Part shown: piece by piece, positions 35,634-44,984 of the stretch
How the letters are laid out: the number at the start of each line of letters is the position of its first letter
Numbering within the stretch: the stretch's first letter is position 1
Assembly: GCF_017744095.1 (NCBI RefSeq)
Contig: NZ_JAGHQX010000005.1
Coordinates: forward strand, 248,001-312,000
From: Shimia sp. R10_1
GTDB taxonomy: Bacteria > Pseudomonadota > Alphaproteobacteria > Rhodobacterales > Rhodobacteraceae
Reading direction: 5' to 3'
Length of the DNA: 64,000 nucleotides
Made by a program: the position numbers and the translations under genes
Notes under the pieces: generated by a model
What the model was told of the DNA's origin: nothing
The model's input: the letters and a program-made list of their open reading frames with translations, nothing else
Databases searched by the model: none

Positions 35634-36591
35634 CGTTTCTGAACTGATTTTGCGCTCTGCCGCGGCCTCAGTCGCCACCCACCGCCGGATTGCGCCCCTG
35701 ATCAACAAAACGCCCATCGTGGCTTCTCGCATAGCGCAGCCCAAGGGCACGCAGCTGCTTTATAAAACCGAGAACTTCCAGTTCACCGGCTCCTTCAAGC
35801 TGCGCGGGGCAAGCGCAATGTTGACCACCACACCGACAGATCGCCCGGTGGTCACGGCCTCCTCTGGCAATCACGGGATTGCCTGCTCTCTGGCCGCGCA
35901 GAAAACCGGGCATAAGCTGACCGTTGTATTGCCGGAAAATGTGATCGCAAAAAAACGGGAGACGATTGAGAGCTACGGCACCCGGGTGATCATCGCTGGG
36001 GCGGATTCTTCTCTGGCTGAGGTCCACGCCCGCAAACTGGCTGAGGATGAGGGCTACACATATATTTCACCCTACAACGATCCCGGCGTGATTGCGGGGC
36101 AGGGCACCATTGGCCTTGAGCTGCTGGAACAACTGCCGCAGATCGACAACGTGTTCATCTCCATGGGCGGCGGTGGCTTGATCTCTGGCATTGGGGCGGT
36201 TTTGAAATCCTTCTCCCCGAACACCCGTGTGATTGGCGTGAGTGCGGTGAATACCGCAGCGCTCGCGGCCTCTATGGCGGCTGGAGAAATTGTGGAAACT
36301 GCACATTATGACACGCTTGCGGATGGTGTGGCTGGCGGTGTTGATGCAGGATCGGTCACCCTGCCAATGGCCAGCGAGGTGATTGACGAGGTGATCCACT
36401 GTGACGAAGAGCAAATTGCGGAAGCGCTGCGCGTGATTGCCTGGACCGACAACATGATTGTGGAGGGTGCCGCCGCTCTCGCGCTTGCGCCCTACCTTGC
36501 GCAGCCAGAGGCTTATGAAGGTCAAACAAGCGTCGTTCTGCTATGTGGGGCCAACTACGATCAGGCGCGCTTGAAGAGTGTCATCGCCTAA
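35626..36591 (+). CDS. threonine/hydroxyamino-acid dehydratase (EutB/BhcB-like)
   Basis: About 321 residues, PLP fold type II. Schiff-base Lys in TGSFKLRGA near 54, substrate loop SSGNHGIA near 80, phosphate loop GGGGLISG near 185, closing in VVLLCGANYD. No ACT regulatory domain, as in serine-racemase-like and catabolic dehydratases. Start ATG 35626 has GAGG six bases upstream; ATG 35614 is the alternative. Translationally coupled to the cyclodeaminase-family gene, so the two likely catalyse successive steps, removing ammonia from a beta-hydroxy amino acid and handling the imine (inference). Confidence 0.87.
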   Translation: MSNVSELILRSAAASVATHRRIAPLINKTPIVASRIAQPKGTQLLYKTENFQFTGSFKLRGASAMLTTTPTDRPVVTASSGNHGIACSLAAQKTGHKLTVVLPENVIAKKRETIESYGTRVIIAGADSSLAEVHARKLAEDEGYTYISPYNDPGVIAGQGTIGLELLEQLPQIDNVFISMGGGGLISGIGAVLKSFSPNTRVIGVSAVNTAALAASMAAGEIVETAHYDTLADGVAGGVDAGSVTLPMASEVIDEVIHCDEEQIAEALRVIAWTDNMIVEGAAALALAPYLAQPEAYEGQTSVVLLCGANYDQARLKSVIA

Positions 36592-36607
36592 GTCAGGCAA
36601 TACAAAA

Positions 36608-36632
36608 ACTTGCGCTCTGAGCGGGCGCAAGT
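36608..36632. terminator. hairpin between convergent operons
   Basis: 9-bp stem AACTTGCGC/GCGCAAGTT with a 7-base loop, A-rich before and T-containing after; it can act on both convergent transcripts. Confidence 0.6.
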
Positions 36633-36647
36633 TCTGCGTTGGCGTGA

Positions 36648-37679
36648 CTAAGGTCTGCGCAACAGCACAACAAACGACAGGCCGCCAACCAAGCCCGTGA
36701 CGATGCCAACGGGAATGTCCTCCGGTGCCATGATGGTGCGCGCAACAATGTCGGCCCAGAGCAGGAATATCCCGCCAAACACGGCGGAGATCGGCACAAG
36801 GCGCGCATAGTTGCCGCCCACAATCAGCCGCACAATGTGCGGCACCATCAGCCCGACAAAGCCGATCATGCCTGAAAATGCCACCATCACACCGGTGATC
36901 AGGGCGCCAACCACAAACACGGTCAGACGAAAGCGCGCAACGCGGATGCCCAGCGAGCTTGCCGTTTCATCGCCGATGGTCATGGCATTCAGTTGCGAAG
37001 CCTGCATCCAGAGCCACAGCGCACAGGGCACAAGAATAGCGAGCGGGTAGATCAGGTATGACCACTGCGCCAGCCCCAGTCCGCCCAGCATCCAGAAAAC
37101 CACAGTGTGATGTGCCTTTGGATCGCCCAGAAAGATCAGAATGTTCGCGCAGGCCATGATTACAAAAGAGATGGCCACACCGGTCAGCACCAACCGGTCC
37201 GCACTGGTCGCGCCGGCCCATTTGGAGACTGCCAGCACAGCGAGCGTCGCGACAAGCGCGCCGAGGAATGCCATCACGGGCACAGTGAGCAGACCTAGAA
37301 ACAGCCCGGTGTGTAACAGCGCCAGAATGGCCCCAAAGGCGCCACCCGAAGAAATGCCAAGCAGATGTGGATCCGCCAGCGGGTTGCGCGTCACAGCCTG
37401 CAACGTTGCGCCGACTATGGCGAGCCCCGCACCAACCATCACGGCCAGCAAGGCGCGTGGAAATCGGATTTCCCAGACAATGGCCGTGCGCCCCTTGGAC
37501 CATGTTGGTTCCACGGGCCAGAGGCCGGTTTTTTGTGCAAAAATGCCCCAAACCGTTTCGATGGGCACAGAAATTGCGCCCACCGAGATTGCGAATGACA
37601 AGGACGCTCCCAATGCGGCGAGGCTGCCCAGGAGAACGATCCAAAGGGTGGCTTTAGATTGGGAGGTGCCTTTGTGCAT
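36648..37679 (-). CDS. FecCD/BtuC-family ABC permease (corrinoid or metal-chelate)
   Basis: 343-residue inner-membrane permease of about ten helices: RFPRALLAVMVGAGLAIVGA, TRNPLADPHLLGISSGGAFG and GFVGLMVPHIVRL. Single permease gene, so a homodimer as in BtuCD. It begins directly at the stop of the binding-protein gene. The cobalamin riboswitch heading the operon suggests corrinoid or cobalt-chelate uptake; sequence alone would equally allow a siderophore. Confidence 0.9.
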   Translation of the reverse strand: MHKGTSQSKATLWIVLLGSLAALGASLSFAISVGAISVPIETVWGIFAQKTGLWPVEPTWSKGRTAIVWEIRFPRALLAVMVGAGLAIVGATLQAVTRNPLADPHLLGISSGGAFGAILALLHTGLFLGLLTVPVMAFLGALVATLAVLAVSKWAGATSADRLVLTGVAISFVIMACANILIFLGDPKAHHTVVFWMLGGLGLAQWSYLIYPLAILVPCALWLWMQASQLNAMTIGDETASSLGIRVARFRLTVFVVGALITGVMVAFSGMIGFVGLMVPHIVRLIVGGNYARLVPISAVFGGIFLLWADIVARTIMAPEDIPVGIVTGLVGGLSFVVLLRRP

Positions 37680-38633
37680 TTAGTTGCTGGCCACGCCTTC
37701 GGAGCCCCAGAAACCTTCAGCCAGTTTTTTCACAGCTTTGATGTTGCGTGGGCCAGGGGTCGCTTCGACATATTCCAGCACAACGAAACGGTCGTTTTTC
37801 ACCGCATCGAGCTCTGCAAAGGCCGGATTGTTCATCATGAAGGCGCGCTTTTCTTCGGCGGTCACATTGCCGTAGTTCACGATCACAACCACTTCAGGGT
37901 TGCGCTCCACAACGGCTTCCCAGGTGACGGTGCCCCAGCTCTTTTCAAAGTCGTCCATGATGTTGGTGCCGCCGGCGGCCTCGATCATGGCTGTTGGCAT
38001 GGCATAGAGACCTGCGGTGAAGGGCGTGTCTTCGCCGCTGTCATAGACAAACACACGCAGCGGCTCGTCCGCGGTTTCCAGAGAGTCGGTGAACGCGGCA
38101 AGCTCCGCCTTGTAGCCATCCACGAGTGCGGTGGCTTTGTCTTCCACAGCAAAGATTTTGCCGAGGTTCAGCAGGTCATTGTACATGTCATCCATGCTGA
38201 CTTTGGGCTTGTCACCAATGTGGATGCAGCTTTCGGTCAGCTCGTACACATCGATGCCAAACGGGGCGAGCGTTTCTGGGGTGACTTCGCCGCCAACCTT
38301 CATGCCGTAGTTCCAGCCCGCAAAGAAGAAGTCCGCGTCAGCGCCAACCAGAACTTCTTTGGAGGGGTATTTTGCGGACAGCTCAGGCAGCTCTTCCACG
38401 CCGGCGCGCATCTCTGCGTCCAGCGTTTTCCAGCCGGAAATTCCGGTGTAGCCGACCATACGATCCGCAAGGCCAAGAACCAGCATCATTTCGGTGAGGT
38501 TCACGTCGTTGGAAATGGCCGCTTTTGGCGGGGTGTCAAATGTCACGGTGCGGTCACAGCTTTGCACAGTGGTTTCTGCCGCAGCGGATTGTGCTGCCAA
38601 GATCAGCCCGAGGGCGAGGGAGCTCTTTTTCAT
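37680..38633 (-). CDS. periplasmic corrinoid/iron-chelate binding protein
   Basis: 317 residues, class III binding fold. Signal peptide ends at SAAAET; then CDRTVTFDTPPKAAI, the acidic loop region near 100-130, and WGTVTWEAVVERNPEVVVIV. It sits between ATPase and permease in the riboswitch-controlled operon, analogous to BtuF. The cysteine after the signal region (SCDR) is not in a lipobox. Confidence 0.87.
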   Translation of the reverse strand: MKKSSLALGLILAAQSAAAETTVQSCDRTVTFDTPPKAAISNDVNLTEMMLVLGLADRMVGYTGISGWKTLDAEMRAGVEELPELSAKYPSKEVLVGADADFFFAGWNYGMKVGGEVTPETLAPFGIDVYELTESCIHIGDKPKVSMDDMYNDLLNLGKIFAVEDKATALVDGYKAELAAFTDSLETADEPLRVFVYDSGEDTPFTAGLYAMPTAMIEAAGGTNIMDDFEKSWGTVTWEAVVERNPEVVVIVNYGNVTAEEKRAFMMNNPAFAELDAVKNDRFVVLEYVEATPGPRNIKAVKKLAEGFWGSEGVASN

Positions 38634-38660
38634 TGTTGGTCCTTGATGAAGATTGAGGTG

Positions 38661-39437
38661 TTACAGTTGGAAAGTGAGATGGTTTTTCTGGCTCACGCTG
38701 AGCTGTTCGCGCTGGGCGCGCACTTGAAAGGTCTCAGACACCAGTCTGTCTTTGAGAACGTCCATAGGCGCGCCAAACCCCTTCGGTGCGCCATTCTTTA
38801 AGATCAGAATGCGATCACAGACATCAGCTGCCAGATTGAGATCATGCAGCGATGTGACAATCGTCAGATCCAGATCGCGGATCAGTTGCAACACTTCCAG
38901 CTGATGGCGGATGTCGAGGTGGTTGGTCGGTTCATCCAACACCAGCAGTTGCGGCTCTTGCGCCAATGCGCGCGCCACCATCACTCGCTGGCGTTCGCCA
39001 CCGGAAAGTGTGGAGAGGCTGCGGTGTGACAGATCTTGCAGCTGCAGCCGCTTGAGCGCCGCCTCTATCACTTCCGCGTCGTGTTGTCCGGGGGTGGAGA
39101 GGCCGAGGCGATGTGGCACCCGCCCAAGCGCAACAACTTCGCGCACAGTGAGCGCAAAGTCTGATGGTTGTTCTTGCAAGACCGCGGCGACCTTTTTGGC
39201 CAGCGCGCGCGGCGCCATTTTGCGCAACGACTCGCCATCTAGCAGAATGTCGCCGGACAGAGGGCGGTTATAGCCATATATCAGACGCAAAAGCGTGGTT
39301 TTTCCCGCGCCATTTGGCCCGACAAGGCCCATCACCTCACCCTTGTTCAGGCTAAAGCTGGTCGCCTCAAGCAGCAGGGGGTCGCGCTTGCGCGGCGCCC
39401 AGGTGACATCGCGCACATCCAATGTTGGGGAGGTCAT
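38661..39437 (-). CDS. ABC transporter ATPase (BtuD/FecE type)
   Basis: 258 residues: Walker A GPNGAGKTT near 38, signature LSGGERQRVMVARALAQ, Walker B LLVLDEPTNHLDIRHQ, switch His in SLHDLNLAADVCD. Start overlaps the DUF1636 stop by ATGA. Energises the permease encoded two genes downstream. Confidence 0.94.
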   Translation of the reverse strand: MTSPTLDVRDVTWAPRKRDPLLLEATSFSLNKGEVMGLVGPNGAGKTTLLRLIYGYNRPLSGDILLDGESLRKMAPRALAKKVAAVLQEQPSDFALTVREVVALGRVPHRLGLSTPGQHDAEVIEAALKRLQLQDLSHRSLSTLSGGERQRVMVARALAQEPQLLVLDEPTNHLDIRHQLEVLQLIRDLDLTIVTSLHDLNLAADVCDRILILKNGAPKGFGAPMDVLKDRLVSETFQVRAQREQLSVSQKNHLTFQL

Positions 39438-39841
39438 GAAACGCGCTCCAATGTGTCTTCAATGGCCATGATCGCGCAGGGTATGCGTGTCAGCGTAGTG
39501 TCGCGCAGTTTTATGGGATGATCGGTGGACACCCACCAATCGCTTTGCTGCGCGGCATAGTCTTTTGCAAAATCCATGAGGCTGTCGATATCTTCCTCTG
39601 GCGTGATGTCACCAAACAGGAAAGAGGCTGTGCGTGTGGCGTGATAGCCAACAGTGCAGGGGCGGTCACAACCGTCAAGGCAGGCCGTGCCTGCAATTTC
39701 GAAGTCATCGGCGATGTTGTCACCCGCAGCGGAGATCGCTGCGCGCAGTTTCGCAATCAATGCATAGCCGGAGTTGCAGGTCTCGCCCGTGTGCCGGCAC
39801 GATGTGCAAATCGTCATTCGATGAGATACAGTTCCGTTCAT
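39434..39841 (-). CDS. DUF1636 metal-binding protein
   Basis: About 135 residues, a Cys-rich small protein: CTSCRHTGE near 8, ACLDGCDRPCTVGYH near 62. This family recurs behind cobalamin riboswitches with metal-chelate transporters and resembles thioredoxin-fold ferredoxin-like metal binders; its exact role is not known to me. Start taken at 39841, with GGAGGGCGAA upstream; an in-frame ATG at 39874 is possible. First full gene after the riboswitch. Confidence 0.85.
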   Translation of the reverse strand: MNGTVSHRMTICTSCRHTGETCNSGYALIAKLRAAISAAGDNIADDFEIAGTACLDGCDRPCTVGYHATRTASFLFGDITPEEDIDSLMDFAKDYAAQQSDWWVSTDHPIKLRDTTLTRIPCAIMAIEDTLERVS

Positions 39842-39911
39842 TTCGCCCTCCGCGAAAACGCGGGGCGAGAACAAAACCAGTCATGTCAGCGGCGTAAGCC
39901 GATTGAGCCAT
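39720..39911 (-). CDS. possible leader ORF overlapping DUF1636 gene
   Basis: ATG at 39911 has the best ribosome site of the region, AAGGAGG five bases upstream, directly after the riboswitch. Its 63-codon frame runs across the start of the DUF1636 gene in another frame. It may be a translated leader that couples riboswitch state to DUF1636 translation; the product shows no recognisable domain and may not be functional. Confidence 0.25.
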   Translation of the reverse strand: MAQSAYAADMTGFVLAPRFRGGRNERNCISSNDDLHIVPAHGRDLQLRLCIDCETARSDLRCG

Positions 39912-39958
39912 CTTGGCCTCCTTCCGAGACACCCCGCCCGGTTTGAGTTTCAGTTAAG

Positions 39959-40142
39959 ATGGCAGGTCTCCTGACTTGCGGTGACTGGCTCCCTCCACCT
40001 TCCCGAGCGCTGGCCCAGTGGCTATCGGAGGTTGCACACCGCTTACAGTTGCGGGGGCAGTTACGGAATTGGCAATGGTATGCCGCACCGTATTCCCTTT
40101 TCATCCAGCCCATCAGAGGCTGGAAACCATCAAAGTTACCAA
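39959..40142 (-). promoter_or_regulatory. cobalamin riboswitch
   Basis: On the minus strand the conserved AdoCbl elements occur in order: CCCCGCAACTGTAAGC (40056-40041), GCCACTGGG (40022-40014) and the 3' box AGTCAGGAGACCTGCC (39976-39961), preceded by a peripheral hairpin around CCAGCCTC/GGGCTGG (about 40105-40125). It lies 48 bases before the first strong ribosome site, so control of translation initiation or attenuation is possible. In family members, cobalamin binding switches expression off. Confidence 0.95.
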
Positions 40143-40418
40143 TGTAAAACTCTAAGGATTCTGTCAATCACCAAACGCGGCGAGATCCACGAGCGCGGCG
40201 CGTTTTATGCTCTTTGACGTTGAATAGGCGGACCTTTTGCCAACGCCTGGACTGCGCATTGCAGTGATGTCGATAGTGCTCAAACAACAGTTGTTTGACG
40301 GTGGAAATCTAGAAAGGCTGGATTGTACGGCAAAAAAGCAGAGCCAGTTTACACTGCTTTAAATCGTTTATGTCTATTCATTATACATCTTAGAAATGCA
40401 GAAGATAGGTGATCCTCA

Positions 40419-42530
40419 ATGAAGCTGCGTGTTGTGATGTTGTTTGTAATCGGGCCGATTTTCGCGCTCGCGGGGTTTTTAATGTACGGCGACGTCACAA
40501 GCCAGCGGGCGGTTGTTGAAAGTGCGCATGATACCACGATGCGCGCGCAAGAGGGCGCCATTGTCGGCCATGTCATACACGAATTGCAAAAAGAGCGCGG
40601 CTACTCTGCTGGTTTCATTGCGTCTCAAGGCAAGAATTTTTCAGCAGAGCTGAAAGAGCAGCGTGAACACTCCAGTGCCGCGATCGAGAGCTTTCAGCAG
40701 CAGATTGATTTGCTGGCCATGCAACGGCCAGAGTTGCTTTCGAAAATTTCTACGCGTCTGACTGCGTTGGAAGCGATGCGCGATAGGGTGGATGGCCTGC
40801 AGCTTCGTGTTCCAGAAACGGCCTCGTTTTATACGCAAACAATCAATCACCTGATCGATTTTTCACGCCCGTCTGGCATAAGTGACACGCACAGTCAGGT
40901 GCAGGCCCTGCTGAGCGCCCGTGTGTTGATTGGATCGGCGAAAGAAAGCGCGGGCCTTGAGCGTGCCATGGGCGCAACCGGACTTGGGGGCGGTTTCTCA
41001 ACCATTGTGCACGACCGGTTTGTAGAGCTTGGCGGCGCGCAGGGGGCGCTTTTGCTTGAAGCCTCCGGCGCCCTGGACGATGCAGGCTGGCTGGCCACCT
41101 TGCGCGAAACCGCCGAATTCAAAGCCGTCCAGAATGCGCGTGAAACAGTGCGGTCAGGATATGAGTTGCAAGACTATGATGGGCTGACCGCGCCCAATTG
41201 GTTCAAAATATCAACGGCTTGGATCAATATTCTGCGCGCGGAGGAGCTGCGGTTTGTAGAACAGATTGCCGATTTGACGCTGCAAATCGAAGCGGCTGCA
41301 GATGCCAGATTCAATCGCATGATGTGGTTGGGGATGAGTGTCATGCTCTTGGTTCTGTCCTTTGCCATTTTCTCCTTCGAGCGCATGGTGGCACGCATTA
41401 AATACCTGATCGCTGTCATCAATGAGTTCACAAGCGGCAATTTTGATGTGTTCGTCGAAGGCATTGAAGGCCGCGATGAATTGAGCAAAATGGCAAAGGC
41501 TGTCTATCATTTTAAGCAAGATACCCTGCAAATGCGACGCGATGCTGAGGCCCTTAAGTCGGAGCAAGAGCGGCGTAAAAAGGAACAGGACTTTGTGGTT
41601 GGTGAAATCCGCCTGGGCCTGGGTGAGATGGCAGAAGGCAATCTGACACACCACTTTGAAACGCCTTTTCCTGAAGAGTACGAGGGGCTCAGGGCAGATT
41701 TCAACGCGACGGTTGGCAAGCTCAACGAAACACTTGTGCATGTTGTTGATGTAGCTTCCAGCATTCGATCAGGCACGGTCAAATTTAGCCAGTCCTCAGA
41801 TGACCTGTCGCGCCGCACCGAAGATCAGGCTGGTACGCTGGAACAGACAGCGGCAGCGCTTGAAGGCATCACCTCCAGCGTTCAATCGGCGGCCTCGGGC
41901 GCAAAAGATGTGCAGGAAAGCACGCTCTCTGCCAAAAATGATGCAACAGAGAGTGGCGCGATCGTGAAAGAAGCTGTCAATGCGATGGCGAAGATCTCAG
42001 AGTCGTCCAACCAGATTGCCCAGATTATCAGTGTGATTGACGATATTGCGTTTCAAACCAATCTGCTTGCGCTGAATGCAGGTGTTGAGGCCGCAAGGGC
42101 CGGCGCTGCAGGCAGCGGTTTTGCGGTGGTTGCGTCAGAAGTGCGTGCGCTGGCACAAAAATCTTCCGGCGCAGCGCGAGAAATTCAGGATCTGATTGGG
42201 GAAAGCACCGCCAGTGTCAGCAACGGTGTCGGGCTGGTGAATGAAACCGGAGAAGCGCTTGGCGAGATTGTTAACCGCGTCAGCCACGTTTCTGCACTGG
42301 TGTCTAACTTGGCGGACGGGACCGTGAGCCAGGCGGCCACTTTGGGGGAAATCAACACGGGTGTGTCTCAGCTCGAAGAAGCGACCCAACGCAATGCAGT
42401 CATGGCGCAGGACGTCAGCGCAACCTGCGCAACGCTGAAAGAAGAAGCCAATGAGCTGGAAAGACTGGTGTCTCAATTCAAGTTGAGCTTGGATGGTACA
42501 GCACGCAACCCCGATCGTGATGCCGCATGA
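40419..42530 (+). CDS. methyl-accepting chemotaxis protein with NIT sensor domain
   Basis: 703 residues. TM1 (about 5-25), a periplasmic all-helical nitrate/nitrite-sensing (NIT) domain (about 45-290, starting [19 protein letters not shown]), TM2 (about 305-322), HAMP segments, then the cytoplasmic signalling hairpin with [27 protein letters not shown] and [13 protein letters not shown], the tip that binds CheW/CheA. A nitrate/nitrite or related ligand is the family prediction. No che genes nearby. Region 40150-40418 upstream is AT-rich promoter DNA without a gene. Confidence 0.92.
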   Translation: MKLRVVMLFVIGPIFALAGFLMYGDVTSQRAVVESAHDTTMRAQEGAIVGHVIHELQKERGYSAGFIASQGKNFSAELKEQREHSSAAIESFQQQIDLLAMQRPELLSKISTRLTALEAMRDRVDGLQLRVPETASFYTQTINHLIDFSRPSGISDTHSQVQALLSARVLIGSAKESAGLERAMGATGLGGGFSTIVHDRFVELGGAQGALLLEASGALDDAGWLATLRETAEFKAVQNARETVRSGYELQDYDGLTAPNWFKISTAWINILRAEELRFVEQIADLTLQIEAAADARFNRMMWLGMSVMLLVLSFAIFSFERMVARIKYLIAVINEFTSGNFDVFVEGIEGRDELSKMAKAVYHFKQDTLQMRRDAEALKSEQERRKKEQDFVVGEIRLGLGEMAEGNLTHHFETPFPEEYEGLRADFNATVGKLNETLVHVVDVASSIRSGTVKFSQSSDDLSRRTEDQAGTLEQTAAALEGITSSVQSAASGAKDVQESTLSAKNDATESGAIVKEAVNAMAKISESSNQIAQIISVIDDIAFQTNLLALNAGVEAARAGAAGSGFAVVASEVRALAQKSSGAAREIQDLIGESTASVSNGVGLVNETGEALGEIVNRVSHVSALVSNLADGTVSQAATLGEINTGVSQLEEATQRNAVMAQDVSATCATLKEEANELERLVSQFKLSLDGTARNPDRDAA

Positions 42531-42537
42531 TTCAGTG

Positions 42538-42562
42538 ATGGCGCACTAAAAATACGCGCCAT
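42538..42562. terminator. hairpin between convergent chemoreceptor and kinase genes
   Basis: ATGGCGC/GCGCCAT (42538-42544 with 42556-42562) enclosing an A-rich loop; no clear T-run, so terminator function is uncertain. Confidence 0.35.
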
Positions 42563-44907
42563 CAGCCCCCTGCGTGATCGCCATTGGCCAGATCCAGACA
42601 TTCCGCAATCTTTTGAAACAGGATGCCCCGCCGCACAGGTTTTGCAACATGGGCGTCGCATCCCGCGGTCAGCGCGTCTTTGACATTATTTGGCATGGCG
42701 TTTGCTGACAGCATAATGATTGGGGTGCGGGCACGTTTGGTTTCGCTTTCAAAAACACGCATGTTGCGAACGGCTTGTTCCCCATCCATGACGGGCATCC
42801 GCATATCCATGAGAACCAAATCGAAGGGTTTCGGCTCTTCTTTGAAGGTCTCAAGTGCCTCAACGCCATTGGATGTAAACGTTATGTCGCAGTCTGAGTT
42901 TTGGAGGACGAGGCTGATCACCTTTTGGTTGACTTTGCTGTCCTCAGCGACCAGTACCCGACACCCGCTCAAATCAAGGTCTTCGAACTTTGTGACCTCT
43001 TGATGCTGCACCGGTGCCTTTGAGAGGGCTGTTTTAAGCGGGAGTGTGAGCGTGAAAATGGTGCCTTCGTCCGGGGCAGAAATCACACGCAACGTGCCCC
43101 CCATTTTGTGGGCCAATGAGGCGCTGATCGCGAGGCCAAGCCCCGTGCCGCCGTGAGTCCGGCTGTCCGTTTCTCGCTGTTGCGTGTATCGCTCAAACAC
43201 CGCGCCAGAGGTTTTGGTCGGAAAGCCAATGCCACTGTCTTCGATTTCAAAAACGAGTTTCTCGCCAAAGGCCGCTTTCTGCACGGACAGGTTGCAAGAT
43301 ATTTGACCACAGTCGGTAAACTTCACAGCATTGGATGCGAGGTTAGAAATGATCTGACGCAAGCGAAGCGGATCCCCCAAAGCAAGATTTTCAGTGTTCG
43401 CATTGGCTTGAAACGAAAACCGTAGACCTTTGCGTTCCGCTTTTTGCATGTGCAGCTGCAATGCGGCTTGCGCCTCCACGCTTGGGCAAAAGGGAATGGA
43501 TTCGATTGTCAGCTTGCCAGCTTCGATCTTGGAGAGATCGAGAAAGTCAGAAAGCAGGTCTTCGAGCATCTCTCCTGCTTCGTAAATCGTTTTGACAAGA
43601 TCCTGTTGCTTGGCCGTTAAGTCAGGGTCTCTATTCAAAACGTCTGTGATCCCCACAATCGCATTGAGCGGTGTGCGGATCTCATGGCTCATGTTTGCAA
43701 GGAAAGCGGTTTTGGACTGGTTCGCCTCCTCTGCCGTATTGCGGGCGTGTGCGAGTGATTGCTGGCGTTCTAGCTGTTCGGTTATGTCGTTTGCAGATCC
43801 AAAGATCTGGCCCTCAAAACGGTTGAAATGGACGTCCATGATCCGCTGTTTGTCATGTCGACTGTGCAACCTGATCTGAAGTGCGTTTGATTTTCGGCCC
43901 AGAAGCGCCTTGCGTAGGGCTTTGGTGACTTTGCTGCGATCACCTGAATTCGCGAGGCTGTTAAAGTGCCGCCCCAGAAGATCTTTTTTGGTGTGCCCAG
44001 CCGTCGCGCAGAAGGCTGGGTTTACCTTCAGAATATAGCCGTGGTCGTCCAATATGAAATTGGGTGCACTTGAAATGTCAAAAAATGCGGACACGAGCCG
44101 GCTGGAACGCACTTTCTCGGTGATATCAAAGCGGAGAGCAAAAAACTTGTCAGGACGCCCAATAGTGTCCGTCACCGGATAGATGATGGTGTCAAACCAG
44201 AGTGTTTCTCCCTGCTTACTGCGATTGCAGATCTCTCCGCGCCAGATTTTGCCACAGGAAATGGTCTCCCACATTTGCTGAAAGAATTCTTTGCTGTGGT
44301 AGCCTGAGTTCATCAGGTTGTGGTTCTGTCCGATAAGTTCATCGGCAGAGTATCCAGAGACGCGCAGCAAGTTCTTGTTGACGCGTAAAATTTTCCCACT
44401 CGCATCAGATACAGACAAAATCGCTGTCTCATCCACAACCGCATGCAGATCTGTGAGTTCGTTCAAGTATCGCCATGTGTCAGGCAGTGTTGAGGCGGAA
44501 ACTTCTGTTTTACTGAGCACCATTTCTTTGCGTGCAAATCGTCCGATGAGCTTTGTGGTCTTGCCGTTTTCGACAACTGGGTACCCCTCACTCTCTATCA
44601 GGAGTGTGTCCCCTCCGGGCAGTTCTGCAGTATATTCAAAACGCCAGGGGGCTGCGTTTTGTATGCTGTTGCTGAGTATGTTCCGAATGTGTGTTCGATC
44701 GTCTAAGCTACAGAATTCAAACGCGTTTTCGAAACTGGGTTGGTAATCTTCTCCAGCCGCATGCAGGTGCTGCGCTTGGCGGTTCCACCAGATCGTCTTG
44801 TTGATCAGATCGGCCTGCCATAAGGCTGCACCTTCCTCTCTCAAAGAGGTTGCTGAATCTGCCCGATCTGGTGCTGGGGCACCAAAAAAGTCATAGGCAG
44901 TTGTCAT
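42562..44907 (-). CDS. cytoplasmic multi-PAS hybrid histidine kinase with receiver
   Basis: 781 residues, no membrane segment. PAS-like region (about 40-130), PAS (about 153-265, NLLRVSGYSADELIGQNHNLMNSG), PAS (about 275-385), HisKA with phosphorylatable His408 in ANMSHEIRTPLN, ATPase domain with N-box SNLASNAVKF (521-530) and GTGLGLAIS (588-596), then a receiver with phospho-acceptor Asp701 in LMDMRMP. It probably passes phosphate onward to an unlinked histidine phosphotransfer protein. Close to and convergent with the chemoreceptor gene. The 5' UTR can sequester the ribosome site (see 44914-44984). Confidence 0.93.
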   Translation of the reverse strand: MTTAYDFFGAPAPDRADSATSLREEGAALWQADLINKTIWWNRQAQHLHAAGEDYQPSFENAFEFCSLDDRTHIRNILSNSIQNAAPWRFEYTAELPGGDTLLIESEGYPVVENGKTTKLIGRFARKEMVLSKTEVSASTLPDTWRYLNELTDLHAVVDETAILSVSDASGKILRVNKNLLRVSGYSADELIGQNHNLMNSGYHSKEFFQQMWETISCGKIWRGEICNRSKQGETLWFDTIIYPVTDTIGRPDKFFALRFDITEKVRSSRLVSAFFDISSAPNFILDDHGYILKVNPAFCATAGHTKKDLLGRHFNSLANSGDRSKVTKALRKALLGRKSNALQIRLHSRHDKQRIMDVHFNRFEGQIFGSANDITEQLERQQSLAHARNTAEEANQSKTAFLANMSHEIRTPLNAIVGITDVLNRDPDLTAKQQDLVKTIYEAGEMLEDLLSDFLDLSKIEAGKLTIESIPFCPSVEAQAALQLHMQKAERKGLRFSFQANANTENLALGDPLRLRQIISNLASNAVKFTDCGQISCNLSVQKAAFGEKLVFEIEDSGIGFPTKTSGAVFERYTQQRETDSRTHGGTGLGLAISASLAHKMGGTLRVISAPDEGTIFTLTLPLKTALSKAPVQHQEVTKFEDLDLSGCRVLVAEDSKVNQKVISLVLQNSDCDITFTSNGVEALETFKEEPKPFDLVLMDMRMPVMDGEQAVRNMRVFESETKRARTPIIMLSANAMPNNVKDALTAGCDAHVAKPVRRGILFQKIAECLDLANGDHAGG

Positions 44908-44913
44908 TCAGGT

Positions 44914-44984
44914 CACCTCTCAGATGTTTGACCAAGTAAGAAACGCATCTGTTCACAGCCACTCTGAACGATTGAGAGGTGGCT
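44914..44984 (-). promoter_or_regulatory. candidate RNA switch sequestering the kinase ribosome site
   Basis: CACCTCTCA (44981-44973, minus strand) pairs perfectly over nine bases with TGAGAGGTG (44922-44914), which contains the Shine-Dalgarno of the kinase gene. Between them lie two smaller stems, GTTCA/TGAAC (44969-44965 with 44955-44951) and AGATG/CATCT (44950-44946 with 44926-44922), giving a three-way-junction shape. AGCCAC (44984-44979) can instead pair with GTGGCT (44962-44957), which would open the SD stem. The rest of the 333-base spacer (44985-45240) is AT-rich and shows no gene. Confidence 0.4.

Noticed and set aside
37659-38801. 380-codon plus-strand frame
   Set aside because: Antisense to the periplasmic binding-protein gene; composition His/Phe-rich as expected of a shadow frame.
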